Origin: Pradoshia eiseniae
Lineage (GTDB): Bacteria; Bacillota; Bacilli; Bacillales; Pradoshiaceae
DNA length: 64,000 nt
Assembly: GCF_002946355.1 (NCBI RefSeq)
Contig: NZ_PKOZ01000001.1
Location: 372,001-436,000, forward strand
Direction: 5' to 3'
Shown in pieces: positions 44,242 through 53,068 of the stretch. The notes beneath the pieces were generated by a model, which was not told where the DNA came from, searched no databases, and saw only the letters and a program-made list of their open reading frames with translations. The position numbers and the translations under genes were made by a program. Numbering within the stretch: position 1 is the first letter of the stretch; each line of letters begins with the position of its first letter.

Positions 44242-45062
44242 ATGTAGTGATGACAATTGCCGGATCTGATTCTGGCGGCGGTGCAGGGATTCAGGCTGAC
44301 TTGAAAACGTTCCAAGAGCTGGGGGTGTTTGGTACTTCCGTCATTACAGCTTTAACCGCTCAAAACACGATGGGTGTTCATGATATTTTGACAACGACTC
44401 CGCAATTTGTCCGGTCGCAGGCGGAGGCAGTCTTAAATGATTTGCCTGTGCGAGCAGTCAAGACCGGGATGCTTGCCTCCGGTGAAATCATTCAAGAGAT
44501 AGCGGAGATTCTGAGAAAGAGAGACTTGCAGCTTGTTGTGGACCCGGTCATGGTCGCAAAGGGAGGGGCACAATTGCTCGGGATGGAGGCTGTGCGTGAC
44601 TTGCGGGATCATTTGATTCCGCTTAGTACGGTCATTACGCCAAACATACCCGAAGCCGAGGTTTTGACGGGGATGTCCATCCGCCATGACAGTCAAGTCG
44701 AAAAGGCGGCAGAGCATTTGCTTGAGCTAGGGGCAGGTTGCGTCGTCATAAAGGGCGGGCATATGGATAACCCGGATTTTGCGACGGACGCCGTTTATTT
44801 TGCCAATGGCCGTTCCTTTAAGATGACGACAAAGCGAGTCAGAACGAGGCATACTCATGGGACAGGCTGCACCTTTTCGGCAGCAATCACAGCGTTTTTA
44901 GGGCAAGGAAGGACCGTAGGGGAATCCATTCTCGAAGCAAAGCACTTCATCCAGCAGGCGATTGAACAGGAACTTGGGCTCGGAAGCGGTAATGGCCCGA
45001 CGAATCATTTTGCCTACAAGCTAAATCAGGAGAAATGTGAGGTGGAAATCGTTGAAGCATGA
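44238..45062 (+). CDS. thiD: hydroxymethylpyrimidine/phosphomethylpyrimidine kinase
   Basis: A 274-residue ribokinase-fold enzyme. Seen: TIAGSDSGGGAGIQADLKTF at the N-terminus, LTAQNTMGV, VKTGMLAS, VVDPVMVAKGG near 100, TPNIPEAEVL and the catalytic HGTGCTFSAAI near 210. It phosphorylates HMP and then HMP-P for thiamine synthesis. It is translationally coupled to thiM through an ATGA overlap and runs 11 bases into thiE. Pyridoxal kinase-like paralogues exist, but the operon fixes the role. Confidence 0.95.
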   Translation: MNVVMTIAGSDSGGGAGIQADLKTFQELGVFGTSVITALTAQNTMGVHDILTTTPQFVRSQAEAVLNDLPVRAVKTGMLASGEIIQEIAEILRKRDLQLVVDPVMVAKGGAQLLGMEAVRDLRDHLIPLSTVITPNIPEAEVLTGMSIRHDSQVEKAAEHLLELGAGCVVIKGGHMDNPDFATDAVYFANGRSFKMTTKRVRTRHTHGTGCTFSAAITAFLGQGRTVGESILEAKHFIQQAIEQELGLGSGNGPTNHFAYKLNQEKCEVEIVEA

Positions 45063-45687
45063 ACAGCTGCAGATCTATTTTGTAATGGGATCAGTCAATG
45101 TTAAGGAATCCAACCTTCTTAACGTTTTAGAGGACGCCTTGAAGGGCGGTATCACGATGTTCCAGTTCAGGGAGAAGGGCAGAGGCGCTAAAAAGGGTGC
45201 GGAATATGAATCCCTGGCAAGAGAATGCCAGCGTCTTTGCCAACGATATGGCGTGCCGTTCATCGTCAATGATGATGTCGAGCTTGCGCTGAAGCTGGAT
45301 ACCGATGGTCTTCATATCGGTCAGGAGGATGGCAGAGTGGAGAAAATCCGTGAACGAATTGGTTCGAGATGGCTAGGCGTATCCGTGCATTCCAGAGATG
45401 AGGCGGAGATTGCCTATCACGCAAAGGCTGATTATGTCGGGATTGGTCCGGTCTTTGGAACACAGTCGAAGGAAAATGCCCCGCCACCTGCAGGGACTGC
45501 CCTGATCGCTGAAACTAAAGTTTTGTTTCCGGATTTGCCGATTGTAGCGATTGGCGGCATCACGGCTAGCAATGCCTATATTCCATTGAAAGCTGGAGCG
45601 GATGGAGTGGCGGTCATTTCCGCCTTGTGTGAGAGTGATAATAGGAAAGAACATATAAGTAAACTGAAGGAAATTGTGATTTTATAG
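45052..45687 (+). CDS. thiE: thiamine phosphate synthase
   Basis: A 211-residue ThiE barrel. The start is set at TTG 45052 because GAGGTGG lies six bases upstream; GTG 45037 is in frame but lies before that SD. Seen: QFREKGRGAK near 37, FIVNDDVELALKLDTDGLHIGQ near 70-91, WLGVSVHS near 106, VGIGPVFGTQSK near 128 and AIGGITASN near 164. It joins thiazole phosphate and HMP-PP to thiamine phosphate, the last step served by this thiMDE operon. A terminator follows. Confidence 0.94.
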   Translation: MKHEQLQIYFVMGSVNVKESNLLNVLEDALKGGITMFQFREKGRGAKKGAEYESLARECQRLCQRYGVPFIVNDDVELALKLDTDGLHIGQEDGRVEKIRERIGSRWLGVSVHSRDEAEIAYHAKADYVGIGPVFGTQSKENAPPPAGTALIAETKVLFPDLPIVAIGGITASNAYIPLKAGADGVAVISALCESDNRKEHISKLKEIVIL

Positions 45688-45696
45688 AGAATGATT

Positions 45697-45728
45697 AAGC
45701 GGACAGGTAGTTAATTTGTCCGTTTTTT
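45697..45728 (+). terminator. terminator of thiMDE
   Basis: CGGACA (45700-45705) and TGTCCG (45717-45722) pair around an 11-base loop, with A-rich 5' and TTTTTT 3' flanks. Confidence 0.8.
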
Positions 45729-45832
45729 CTTCGGGACATTAATCTAAAGAAATGGATATAAACAGTGCGGTCAGACCCTGATGACCAGAATATCAGGGGG
45801 CTATTAATATAAGGAATTAGGAGGCAAACAGC

Positions 45833-46627
45833 TTGGAACTAGATAACTATCATTTTACTAATAGAGGAAACCGAATCCTTCAACTAGCTGCTGAATATGA
45901 TGATGGGGTTATCTGTCCGCATCATTTGTTTATGGCAGCTTGCAGGGAGTCTACGGGCGTTTGCGGAGAAATACACCTCTATTTGCAGAGCCAATTAGGA
46001 CCTGATTATCTTCGCCAATTCAAAAAGCATCATCAAGGGTCTGTGGATATCCAAAACATATTTGAAAAAGCAGATGAGAAAAGAAAATACTATCGCCAAA
46101 CACTTATCAATGAGGGACATCTTATTGAGAGTATAGTAGAAATAGATAATGTGGTGAATGATATGTTGACCAAGGAGATGAAAGAAGCCATCATCCAAAT
46201 AGCTTGCGTGCCGAGGGATATGATCGTCCAACTGGCAGTTGTTAAGAGGAAAGAGGATTTGAGTTATAAAAATTCAATCCGCAGAGCGGTGTATGCGGAT
46301 ATGCCGGAGTTGAAACGATTCATACAAGCTGAGTTTGGAGACCGCTGGATCAAAAGGATAGACCATCTTCAAGCGAGAGGTCAGCTTCCTGTATTCCTAG
46401 CCGAAGAGAAAGGGGAAATCATCGGCTTTGCCTGTTTTGATATGGAGAAAAAGGGGATGTTTGGTCCGATGGGAACCTCTAGCCGAAAGCGGTTAAGCTC
46501 GGCCGGAAAGGAATTGCTGCATAGAAGTTTACTGGATATGGCTGAACGGGGTTATGCCTATGCAGTGATTGAGCAGGCAGGGCCGATAGAATTTTACGAA
46601 AAGACGGTCGGGGCCAAACTCATTTAA
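45833..46627 (+). CDS. Clp N-domain-like / GNAT acetyltransferase fusion protein
   Basis: 264 residues. Residues ~5-55 read FTNRGNRILQLAAEYDDGVICPHHLFMAACRES, close to a Clp_N repeat (FTxRAxxVLxLAxxEA...HLLLAL). The middle is helical. Residues ~150-264 look like a GNAT domain (IRRAVYADMPELKRFI, VFLAEEKGEIIGFACFD, LLHRSLLDMAERGYAYAVIEQAGPIEFYEKTVGA). The start is TTG 45833 with AGGAGG eight bases upstream. A double peptide-binding Clp_N repeat fused to an acetyltransferase suggests recognition of a protein or peptide substrate. The fusion reading is moderate; GNAT is firmer. Confidence 0.68.
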   Translation: MELDNYHFTNRGNRILQLAAEYDDGVICPHHLFMAACRESTGVCGEIHLYLQSQLGPDYLRQFKKHHQGSVDIQNIFEKADEKRKYYRQTLINEGHLIESIVEIDNVVNDMLTKEMKEAIIQIACVPRDMIVQLAVVKRKEDLSYKNSIRRAVYADMPELKRFIQAEFGDRWIKRIDHLQARGQLPVFLAEEKGEIIGFACFDMEKKGMFGPMGTSSRKRLSSAGKELLHRSLLDMAERGYAYAVIEQAGPIEFYEKTVGAKLI

Positions 46628-46751
46628 TAGTATCCTTTTCCGCGCATTCCATCCAAAAACCATGTGTATTCAGGATGTCTTTAAGGCAATTTGATTACGG
46701 TCTCATATGATTTATTCCCCTCTGGCTTAGATTGTACCGGGCATACAATTT

Positions 46752-47396
46752 CTATTCAGTAGGATCAAGTAAAACTCGTATTGGTTTTGGAAGAAATCTT
46801 TTTTTATAAATGAATGAAATAAAATTGAGAATGAACGTAGGAATTTTTTTAGGGAAATAAAATTTCGAGTACACTTGATGATAGGCACGCTCTAGATCCT
46901 TCCACTGATTATCTTGTTCCTGCTGCATGAATCGGGCAACGTCAATTACTTTTACCTCGTGGCTTGAAGTAAGAATGATGTTTTTAAGATGAATATCAGC
47001 AGGATTTAAACCGACTTCCTTCACCATTTCTAAAGCTTCACTTACTTCTTGAAATCTCTTTTTTGGTACAAAAATACCTCTTTCTAAGCACTGGAACAAT
47101 GTATGGCCCTCAATATAATCAATGACAATATAATTTTTACCACTATCATATAATGTCGGATAGTACTCTATATGCTGCAATTTACGGTAAATCATCGCTT
47201 CCTCAACAGCAATTTTCTCTTTTTGAGGAAAGTATACTTTTAAGGCCAAGGCTTTCTCTTTTATTTTGAATACATAAGCACTCCTGCCTGTCCCAATAAG
47301 TGTTAGATCCTGGCTATAATTGATTAAATTTGGTCTGGGTCCATTCATTTTAATCTCGACACTATCAGCTAAGGCTTTATAGATTATCGTAAACAC
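46752..47396 (-). CDS. atypical protein-kinase-like protein
   Basis: 214 residues with a degenerate kinase fold. Seen: GTGRSAYVFKIK (glycine loop), ALALKVYFP (the VAIK lysine), a Glu-bearing EEAMIYRKL helix, a hinge YIVIDYIEG, a catalytic loop reading NPADIHLKNIIL (D-x-H-x-x-N, as in RIO/phosphotransferase-type kinases) and VKVIDVARF in the DFG place. It resembles small Bacillus kinase-like proteins of the YrzF/YbdM type. The frame starts at GTG 47396 with weak SD; an internal ATG 16 codons on is possible. Active kinase or pseudokinase cannot be decided here. Confidence 0.7.
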   Translation of the reverse strand: MFTIIYKALADSVEIKMNGPRPNLINYSQDLTLIGTGRSAYVFKIKEKALALKVYFPQKEKIAVEEAMIYRKLQHIEYYPTLYDSGKNYIVIDYIEGHTLFQCLERGIFVPKKRFQEVSEALEMVKEVGLNPADIHLKNIILTSSHEVKVIDVARFMQQEQDNQWKDLERAYHQVYSKFYFPKKIPTFILNFISFIYKKRFLPKPIRVLLDPTE

Positions 47397-47411
47397 CTCA
47401 TTTTATAATAA

Positions 47412-47466
47412 AAGCCCCATATCCGATAAGTCCAAACAATCTAGGCTTATTTGTAATGGGGACTTC
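47412..47466. other. long imperfect hairpin upstream of the kinase-like gene
   Basis: AAGCCCCAT near 47412 pairs with ATGGGGACTT near 47457, one base bulged, and an inner ATAAG/CTTAT helix adds five pairs. It lies just upstream of the minus-strand start codon and could be a leader structure or a remnant terminator. The rest of 47397-47632 shows nothing definable. Confidence 0.35.
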
Positions 47467-47632
47467 CCTTATTCATATTTAGATATGGCTATCATTATAC
47501 GATATATCTTTTAAGTTATTAAAATATTTGCTTGTATACTTCTTTATGGTGCCTGCTAAAAAGACACATACCTGAGCATGTCATCTTCTTTTTTGATGTT
47601 CTTATCTCAATATAAAGGAAATAGCATACTTA

Positions 47633-48733
47633 TCATTCTTGAGGCAACTTTCGCGGTGTACCAATAAAGTGTGCTTCCGGTCTGAAGATGGTATTGTTTT
47701 GGGCCTGTTCTAAGATGTGGGCGGTCCAGCCGACCATGCGGCTTGCGGTGAAGGTTGGGGTAAAGAGCTCTGGGTCCATGTCTATCGCCTTCATGATGGC
47801 AGCGGCGTAAAATTCGACATTCGTGTATAGGGCTCTGTTTGGCTTCCATTCCTTTAACATCTCAATGGCTGCTTCCTCGACCTCGATGGCGAGGTCAAGC
47901 CATGGGTCGCCTCCCGCAAACGGGAGCAGGCGTTCCTTAAGTGCCAGGGCTCTTGGATCAAGTGTTTGATAGACCCGATGGCCAAAGCCCATCAGCTTTT
48001 CTCCCTGCGCTAGCTTTTTCTGCAGAACGGCACGCAGATTGCCTGCCTCCTGAATTTCCTCAAGCAGCTCGATGACACCCATCGGCGCTCCGCCATGCAA
48101 GGGTCCCTTCATCGTACCGATGGCAGAGGTGATGCCGGAGACCATATCGGATTCGGTTGAGGAGGTGACCCTTGCTGCGAAGGTCGAGGCGTTCATCCCA
48201 TGCTCCATCGTTAAGACCATATAGGATTCCAGGGCGTTTACTTGGGCTTGCGTCGGTATGGTTCCATTCAGCATGTACAAATAATTTTCTACATGGCTGA
48301 AAGACTGTTCAGGAAGGATTGGTTCCTTATTCTCTATCAATCTACTACGATAGGCGATGATGACAGGGACAATCGCAGTCAGCCGGATTGCTTGTAAAGA
48401 AGTAGGTTTCCATTGGTAATCTGATATTCCTTCAGCAGACATGACGGTGCGCAAAACCTCCATCATGTTCATGTTTTCTGGCAATTGTTCAAGGATACTT
48501 TTCATATAAGGCGCCAATTCCCTTGCCTCCTTCAATGAAGCTGTCAAGCAGGCCAGCTGCTCCTCGTTAGGAAAGCGACCGTTCCAAAGGAGATAGGCGA
48601 TCTGTTCAAAGGTTGCGCCTTCGAGGATGTCACGCACATCATAGCCCCTGTACCATAATTCTCCCCTAACCCCGTCAATATGGCTGATTTCCGTCTCAGC
48701 GGCAATGACACCTTTTAATCCTGGATATTTCAT
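47633..48733 (-). CDS. citA: citrate synthase, CitA type
   Basis: 366 residues, the short length of Gram-positive citrate synthases. Seen: LKGVIAAETEISHIDG at the N-terminus, LWYRGYDV, EHGMNASTFAARV near 176, GPLHGGAPMGV near 212 (catalytic His), LMGFGHRVYQTLDPRA near 249 (second His) and an arginine in PNRALYTNVEFYAAAI near 303 with the catalytic region. It condenses acetyl-CoA and oxaloacetate. Its divergent LysR neighbour matches citR, exactly the B. subtilis citA-citR layout. 2-methylcitrate activity is possible in this family. Confidence 0.9.
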   Translation of the reverse strand: MKYPGLKGVIAAETEISHIDGVRGELWYRGYDVRDILEGATFEQIAYLLWNGRFPNEEQLACLTASLKEARELAPYMKSILEQLPENMNMMEVLRTVMSAEGISDYQWKPTSLQAIRLTAIVPVIIAYRSRLIENKEPILPEQSFSHVENYLYMLNGTIPTQAQVNALESYMVLTMEHGMNASTFAARVTSSTESDMVSGITSAIGTMKGPLHGGAPMGVIELLEEIQEAGNLRAVLQKKLAQGEKLMGFGHRVYQTLDPRALALKERLLPFAGGDPWLDLAIEVEEAAIEMLKEWKPNRALYTNVEFYAAAIMKAIDMDPELFTPTFTASRMVGWTAHILEQAQNNTIFRPEAHFIGTPRKLPQE

Positions 48734-48844
48734 TTCATCTACCCCTTTCTGTATTTACAGTAATTGTATATAATTCTTATTATTAGGAATATTAAATAAA
48801 TTTAATTGAATTGATTAGTATTTTTTATTAATGGGGGTGGATAA

Positions 48845-49726
48845 ATGGAGCTCACCTGGCTTCAAACTTTCCTGACAGCGGCTGAATGCGGGAATTTCAG
48901 AAAGACAGCCGAGCTTTTGTATATATCCCAGCCTTCAGTAACGGTCCATATTCATCATTTGGAACAGGAGCTTGGGGTTAAGCTTTTTGACCGGGAACGC
49001 CAACGGGTGAAGCTGACGAGGGAGGGGAGGAGATTCATCATCCATGCAAAGCGAATTCTTGATGACTGTGAGCAAGGGATGAATGATATGCAAGCCTTTC
49101 GGCAGCGTTACACATCAAAGCTTGCAATCGCCATCTCTCCCTTGGTTGCCGATACGATTCTTCCCTATGTGCTGAAGAAATACATGATCAAGCACCCGGA
49201 GATGGAAGTCTCGGTAAAAGTGACCGATTCTGTGGATATAGAAGGTGAGGTATCTGATGATCAGGTGGATATCGGTTTATCCTGTCTCGTTCCGAATCAT
49301 TCGGAGGTCCATTACGAAACGCTCTACAACGACCCTGTACTCTTGATTGCCCGGCATGATGGCATGGACGCTGAAAGGGGGCCATTGCCTGATGAGGAGG
49401 AAATCCTCACCGAGAACCTTCTTCTCACGGATAATCACCCGGTATACTGGGAGGGATTAAAGAAGCAAATCCGTTTGAGATATCCTAGGGTGAAGATGAT
49501 GAGAGTATCACAGATTCATATAACGAAGCGATTTATTATCGAAGGGCTCGGTGTCTCCTTTCTGCCAGCCTCAACCGTCAGAAGGGAACTCTTAGAGGGA
49601 AGCGTCATGGAGGTCCCATGTCATGCATTAACCAATCTGCCGAGTGCCGGTACATATGCCATTATGAAGGATAGAGATGCGAAGACAATTGAATTTATGC
49701 AATTCCTGAAAACGTTTCGAATATAG
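48845..49726 (+). CDS. citR: LysR-family regulator CitR
   Basis: A 293-residue LysR protein. The N-terminus MELTWLQTFLTAAECGNFRKTAEL and PSVTVHIHHLEQELGVKLFDRE form the winged helix; an effector domain follows from about residue 90. The ATG has GGGGGTGG upstream. It is divergent from citA across 111 AT-rich bases that include ATTC-N10-GAAT (48773-48790), a possible binding site. In B. subtilis CitR represses citA, and that role is inferred here from the same arrangement and length. Confidence 0.87.
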   Translation: MELTWLQTFLTAAECGNFRKTAELLYISQPSVTVHIHHLEQELGVKLFDRERQRVKLTREGRRFIIHAKRILDDCEQGMNDMQAFRQRYTSKLAIAISPLVADTILPYVLKKYMIKHPEMEVSVKVTDSVDIEGEVSDDQVDIGLSCLVPNHSEVHYETLYNDPVLLIARHDGMDAERGPLPDEEEILTENLLLTDNHPVYWEGLKKQIRLRYPRVKMMRVSQIHITKRFIIEGLGVSFLPASTVRRELLEGSVMEVPCHALTNLPSAGTYAIMKDRDAKTIEFMQFLKTFRI

Positions 49727-49754
49727 TAGTGGAAGGAGAGAGTAGATCAGAGAA

Positions 49755-49847
49755 ATGGCGCTATCTTTTAGATTCTTTTACTGGATGCTTGCTGTATTTG
49801 CCCTCATGTATATAAGTACTGATAACATTTTAATTGATTTTGACTAG
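49755..49847 (+). CDS. possible 30-residue hydrophobic peptide
   Basis: A 31-codon frame with ATG start, MALSFRFFYWMLAVFALMYI, then a short polar end. It would be a single membrane span. An SD-like GGAGAGAG lies 14 bases upstream, too far to be ideal. It falls in the gap between citR and the PH-domain gene and has no visible promoter or terminator. Confidence 0.3.
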   Translation: MALSFRFFYWMLAVFALMYISTDNILIDFD

Positions 49848-49892
49848 ATTAGGTCTGCAAGAAAAACATTATCCATAAAAGGAAGTGACAAG

Positions 49893-50348
49893 ATGTATTT
49901 CCCATCAAAGAAAGATTGGTGGATGACGATAATTATCTGGCTATGTGCTGGGTTTTTTATGATCCCGCCTGTTTTCTTACCTGATTTTGGCGTATGGATG
50001 ACCCCTGATTTCCTGGATAAGCAATGGATAAAAATCATGGTCTTATTTCCAATCGGGTTGGTTTTAATATGGATTTGGTCCAAAACTGGATACAGGATTG
50101 AAGGGAATTCACTCATCATACGATCCGGCCCCTTTAAGAAGGAAATTCTAATGGACGAAATCTACCGGATAAGGGAAACAAAAAATCCCTTTACAGCCCC
50201 GGCTTTGTCAATGCACAAGATAGAGATTTATTATGGTAAATATGATTTCGTCTCTATTTCTCCGGAAAATAAAACTGCGTTCATAAGTGAATTAAAAGAA
50301 AGAAACGCGAATATCCAAACAGATACATCTATACAATCTATTCGATAG
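49893..50348 (+). CDS. membrane protein with bacterial PH-like domain
   Basis: 151 residues. Two hydrophobic segments (~9-30 and ~46-62) precede a C-terminal beta-rich region: TGYRIEGNSLIIRSGPFKKEILMDEIYRIRETKNPFTAPALS. This is the YRIEGNxLIIRxGPF pattern of bacterial PH domains following paired membrane spans. SD AAAAGGAAGTGACAAG precedes the ATG. Family members are mostly uncharacterised. The next gene encodes another small membrane protein about 95 bases downstream. Confidence 0.75.
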   Translation: MYFPSKKDWWMTIIIWLCAGFFMIPPVFLPDFGVWMTPDFLDKQWIKIMVLFPIGLVLIWIWSKTGYRIEGNSLIIRSGPFKKEILMDEIYRIRETKNPFTAPALSMHKIEIYYGKYDFVSISPENKTAFISELKERNANIQTDTSIQSIR

Positions 50349-50443
50349 CCACCTTTTGAGGTTAATGATGTTAAATCGATTGCACCCAAGAAACCTTTTG
50401 CTCAAGACTGTCATTGCAGGATTTTAACTCTAGTGGAGAAAGT

Positions 50444-50623
50444 GTGATAAACTTGCTTATTGCGTTGATTCTGATGATATTGGGTGGCATCGGCACTTTT
50501 GCTCATATCCTATTTGGTTATGGGGAAATGAATGATAGTTTGGTAAACATATTTCGAATGTCTGAAATCCTCTTTTGGGGCTCTATGGTCTATTTATTGA
50601 TTCAGAGTGAGAAGAGTCAATAA
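50444..50623 (+). CDS. small two-span membrane protein, 59 residues
   Basis: The start is set at GTG 50444 because GGAG stands five bases upstream; a TTG ten codons earlier lacks an SD. Two hydrophobic stretches, MINLLIALILMILGGIGTFA and a second around ILFWGSMVYLLIQ, are separated by a polar loop. It is followed by a terminator seven bases after the stop. The family is not recognised. Confidence 0.58.
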   Translation: MINLLIALILMILGGIGTFAHILFGYGEMNDSLVNIFRMSEILFWGSMVYLLIQSEKSQ

Positions 50624-50629
50624 TAAAAA

Positions 50630-50665
50630 AGATGACTGTCGTTCGCAATAAAGCGGGGCAGTCAT
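50630..50665. terminator. bidirectional terminator
   Basis: ATGACTG and CAGTCAT pair, with additional GC pairing inside (CGC/GCG). An A-run lies 5' and TTCATTATT 3'. It stands between the 59-residue gene and the convergent VOC gene. Confidence 0.75.
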
Positions 50666-50668
50666 TCA

Positions 50669-51052
50669 TTATTCAGCGACCAATTCCACCTTCACCCTAT
50701 CCGGATCCTCGAAAAAAACAGCATAATGCTCAGGCCCGCCTGCATATGGATGCTTGTCCTCATATAGAATCGGGATGCTCCTCGCCTTTAGTTTTCTCGT
50801 CATTTCATCTACCTGATCCTTAGATTCAGCATGAAAGGCGAGATGATTGAGACCGGTGCCTCCTCGGTGGTACGGGATATCCATGAATCTGTCCTCGGTT
50901 TGCACAAACACGATGTAGGCATTCCCTTCCTTATAGCTGAATCCTTTATCCCATGTTTGAAATGGAGTATATCCCAGCTCATGTAAGAACCATCCCCAAA
51001 ATTCTGCAGATTTCTTCAAATTACTTACATTGATTTCAATGTGATGCAGCAT
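50669..51052 (-). CDS. VOC/glyoxalase-family protein
   Basis: 127 residues, one VOC unit pair. Seen: MLHHIEINVSNLKKSAEFWGWFLHEL at the N-terminus (first metal His), GLNHLAFHAESKDQVDEM near 67 (second His) and the C-terminal HYAVFFEDPDRVKVELV with a Glu. Such single-domain proteins include glyoxalases, fosfomycin-type resistance enzymes and epimerases; the reaction cannot be chosen from sequence. It is monocistronic. Confidence 0.8.
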   Translation of the reverse strand: MLHHIEINVSNLKKSAEFWGWFLHELGYTPFQTWDKGFSYKEGNAYIVFVQTEDRFMDIPYHRGGTGLNHLAFHAESKDQVDEMTRKLKARSIPILYEDKHPYAGGPEHYAVFFEDPDRVKVELVAE

Positions 51053-51399
51053 ATGGATCCCCCTTTACAATATCATTATAGCAAATTGTCATTTTATGCA
51101 GTATCAAAGCGGACATAGGTTGAGGCATAGAATGGGAAGAGGATGATGCAAGTGACACGTAAGCATTAAGGATGGGGGTATTTTGTAGAAGATTGTCCTT
51201 TGTTGATGAAAAACATAAGTTTGACCTAAAGCTTGCGAGACAAACAAGTACTTATGTCAGATGGAAATATTAGTAAAATAAGGGTATTCTGAAAATAGAG
51301 GAATCCACCCAGAACTTCCCCGGAGACCCTTCCCCTTGAGTCAAATATTCATCAACTTCATTTCTTTCGTTTTGTCATCTAAATAAGAGGAGGAACGAT
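51053..51399. other. intergenic region between VOC gene and amiE
   Basis: About 347 bases. No gene of credible length. An 8-bp inverted repeat ACATAAGT (51213-51220) / ACTTATGT (51250-51257) encloses a TTGACC that might be a -35 box, but no good -10 follows at the right distance. TTGAGT near 51338 is another weak -35 for amiE. The SD AGAGGAGG for amiE is clear. Confidence 0.4.
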
Positions 51400-53052
51400 A
51401 TGAAAAAAAGAACCCCTATTGTGCTGAGTACGCTTATTGCTGTTTCGGTATTTATCCCGTCCGGAGGTCAAATGATGACAAATGCGAAAGGTCATTCCGA
51501 GTCGGCCCATTATTGGGATGAGCCAGGCCGTGTGCTCCCGATTCTTATACCGTCGAATGCCAGAATGGCCGGCATGAAACAGTCTGCCCTTAATGATATT
51601 GACGGGGCAATCGGGCAATACATCGAGAGCGGCTTAACCCCAGGCGCCGTCACCTTTGTCGCACGAAGCGGCCATATCGTTCAAAGAGATGCCTATGGCT
51701 ATGCGGCTGTTTATACGGATGATAAGTTCACCGAGATGGAGCAGCCTGTCAAAATGAAAACGGATACAATATTTGATGTAGCATCTATCAGCAAGCTTTT
51801 TACAACGACTGCGGTCATGATGCTTTATGAGCATGGGCATTTTCAGCTGGATGATCCCGTTGCGATGCATCTGCCTGAATTCGCAGCAAAGGGCAAGGAG
51901 GATATCACCATCAGGCAGCTTTTGACTCATACGTCTGGATTCGCTGCCGGAAAAGCTTTATATGCGGAAGAGGGAACACGCGAAAGCCGCATCCAATCTG
52001 TTCTCAGTCACGGATTGATCAATGAGCCGGGGACAACTTATCTTTACAGTGACTTAAATATGATTACGCTAGGAGCGCTGGTTGAGACATGGAGCGGTCT
52101 CAGACAGGATGAGTTTGTCAAGAGAGCCATCACAGACCCGCTTGGCATGAAAGACACGATGTATAATCCGCCCGCCCAATTAAAGAAACGAATTGCTGCC
52201 ACTGAATACCAGCCAAATATTGGCCGCGGGCTTGTCTGGGGGGAGGTCCATGACGAGAATGCCTGGTCGCTTGAAGGTGTGGCCGGACATGCCGGTGTTT
52301 TCTCCACAGCCAAGGATTTGGCCATTCTCGCCCATGCCTATCTAAATGACGGCAAATATGGAAAGGTACGCATCCTGAAGAAGAAGACAATTGACTTAAT
52401 CATGAAGAACTACAATACAGCTTTCCCAGGGGATGACCATGGACTCGGATTCGAATTGAATCAAGGCTGGTATATGGATTCGCTCGCTGATACTTTCTCT
52501 GCCGGTCATACGGGTTACACAGGAACGGCATTAGTGATGAGTCCCGCCAATCAGACCATCGCGATTGTTCTTACCAACCGGGTGCATCCGACCCGCAACA
52601 CGCCTTCCATTAACCCCGTAAGACGAAGCTTCGCCAGAGTGGTCGGGGACAGCATCCCTGTTCACGTCAAGAAAGGAAGCGAGACATGGTTTGCCGGCTA
52701 TGGCGACCAATTGAACAACACGCTGACGGCCAAAGTAGACATAAAAGAAGAAGCATCTTTAAGCTTTAGCACGTGGTTCCGGATTGAAGATGGAAGTGAT
52801 TCGGGGGATGTGGAAATATCTGAGGATGGAAAGACGTTTACGAGCATTAGAAGCTTCACCGGAAAGAGTGATGATTGGGATAAGGAGAAAGCTTTGATTC
52901 CTGCCGGCACGAAATTCATTCGTTTTTCTTATAAGACGGACGCAAGCGTGAATGGGCGCGGCTGGTATGTACAGGATGCCAGCTTAAAGACAAAGCACGG
53001 CAAGAAGAAGCTGAAATTTGAAGCTGATGGATTTGAACGAAGAAAAGATTAA
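51400..53052 (+). CDS. amiE: secreted N-acetylmuramoyl-L-alanine amidase of the beta-lactamase fold (AmiE-like) with C-terminal extension
   Basis: 550 residues. Signal peptide (1 to about 30), then a class C beta-lactamase-fold domain (~60-415): S129-I-S-K132 (SxxK), YSD (216-218) and HTG (370-372). Residues ~425-550 form a beta-rich extra domain (SFSTWFRIEDGSDSGDVEIS), making it about 110 residues longer than the B. subtilis protein as I recall it. The two genes after it encode NagZ and NamZ, the same order as B. subtilis ybbE-ybbD-ybbC, so it should remove stem peptides from MurNAc outside the cell. It could otherwise be called a serine hydrolase/esterase. SD AGAGGAGG. Confidence 0.82.
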   Translation: MKKRTPIVLSTLIAVSVFIPSGGQMMTNAKGHSESAHYWDEPGRVLPILIPSNARMAGMKQSALNDIDGAIGQYIESGLTPGAVTFVARSGHIVQRDAYGYAAVYTDDKFTEMEQPVKMKTDTIFDVASISKLFTTTAVMMLYEHGHFQLDDPVAMHLPEFAAKGKEDITIRQLLTHTSGFAAGKALYAEEGTRESRIQSVLSHGLINEPGTTYLYSDLNMITLGALVETWSGLRQDEFVKRAITDPLGMKDTMYNPPAQLKKRIAATEYQPNIGRGLVWGEVHDENAWSLEGVAGHAGVFSTAKDLAILAHAYLNDGKYGKVRILKKKTIDLIMKNYNTAFPGDDHGLGFELNQGWYMDSLADTFSAGHTGYTGTALVMSPANQTIAIVLTNRVHPTRNTPSINPVRRSFARVVGDSIPVHVKKGSETWFAGYGDQLNNTLTAKVDIKEEASLSFSTWFRIEDGSDSGDVEISEDGKTFTSIRSFTGKSDDWDKEKALIPAGTKFIRFSYKTDASVNGRGWYVQDASLKTKHGKKKLKFEADGFERRKD

Positions 53053-53068
53053 ATGGGGAGGGCTTATA

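Noticed and set aside
45776-45798. CCCTGAT/ATCAGGG hairpin before the Clp_N-GNAT gene as a riboswitch or terminator
   Set aside because: Only seven pairs, no T-run and no conserved aptamer motif.
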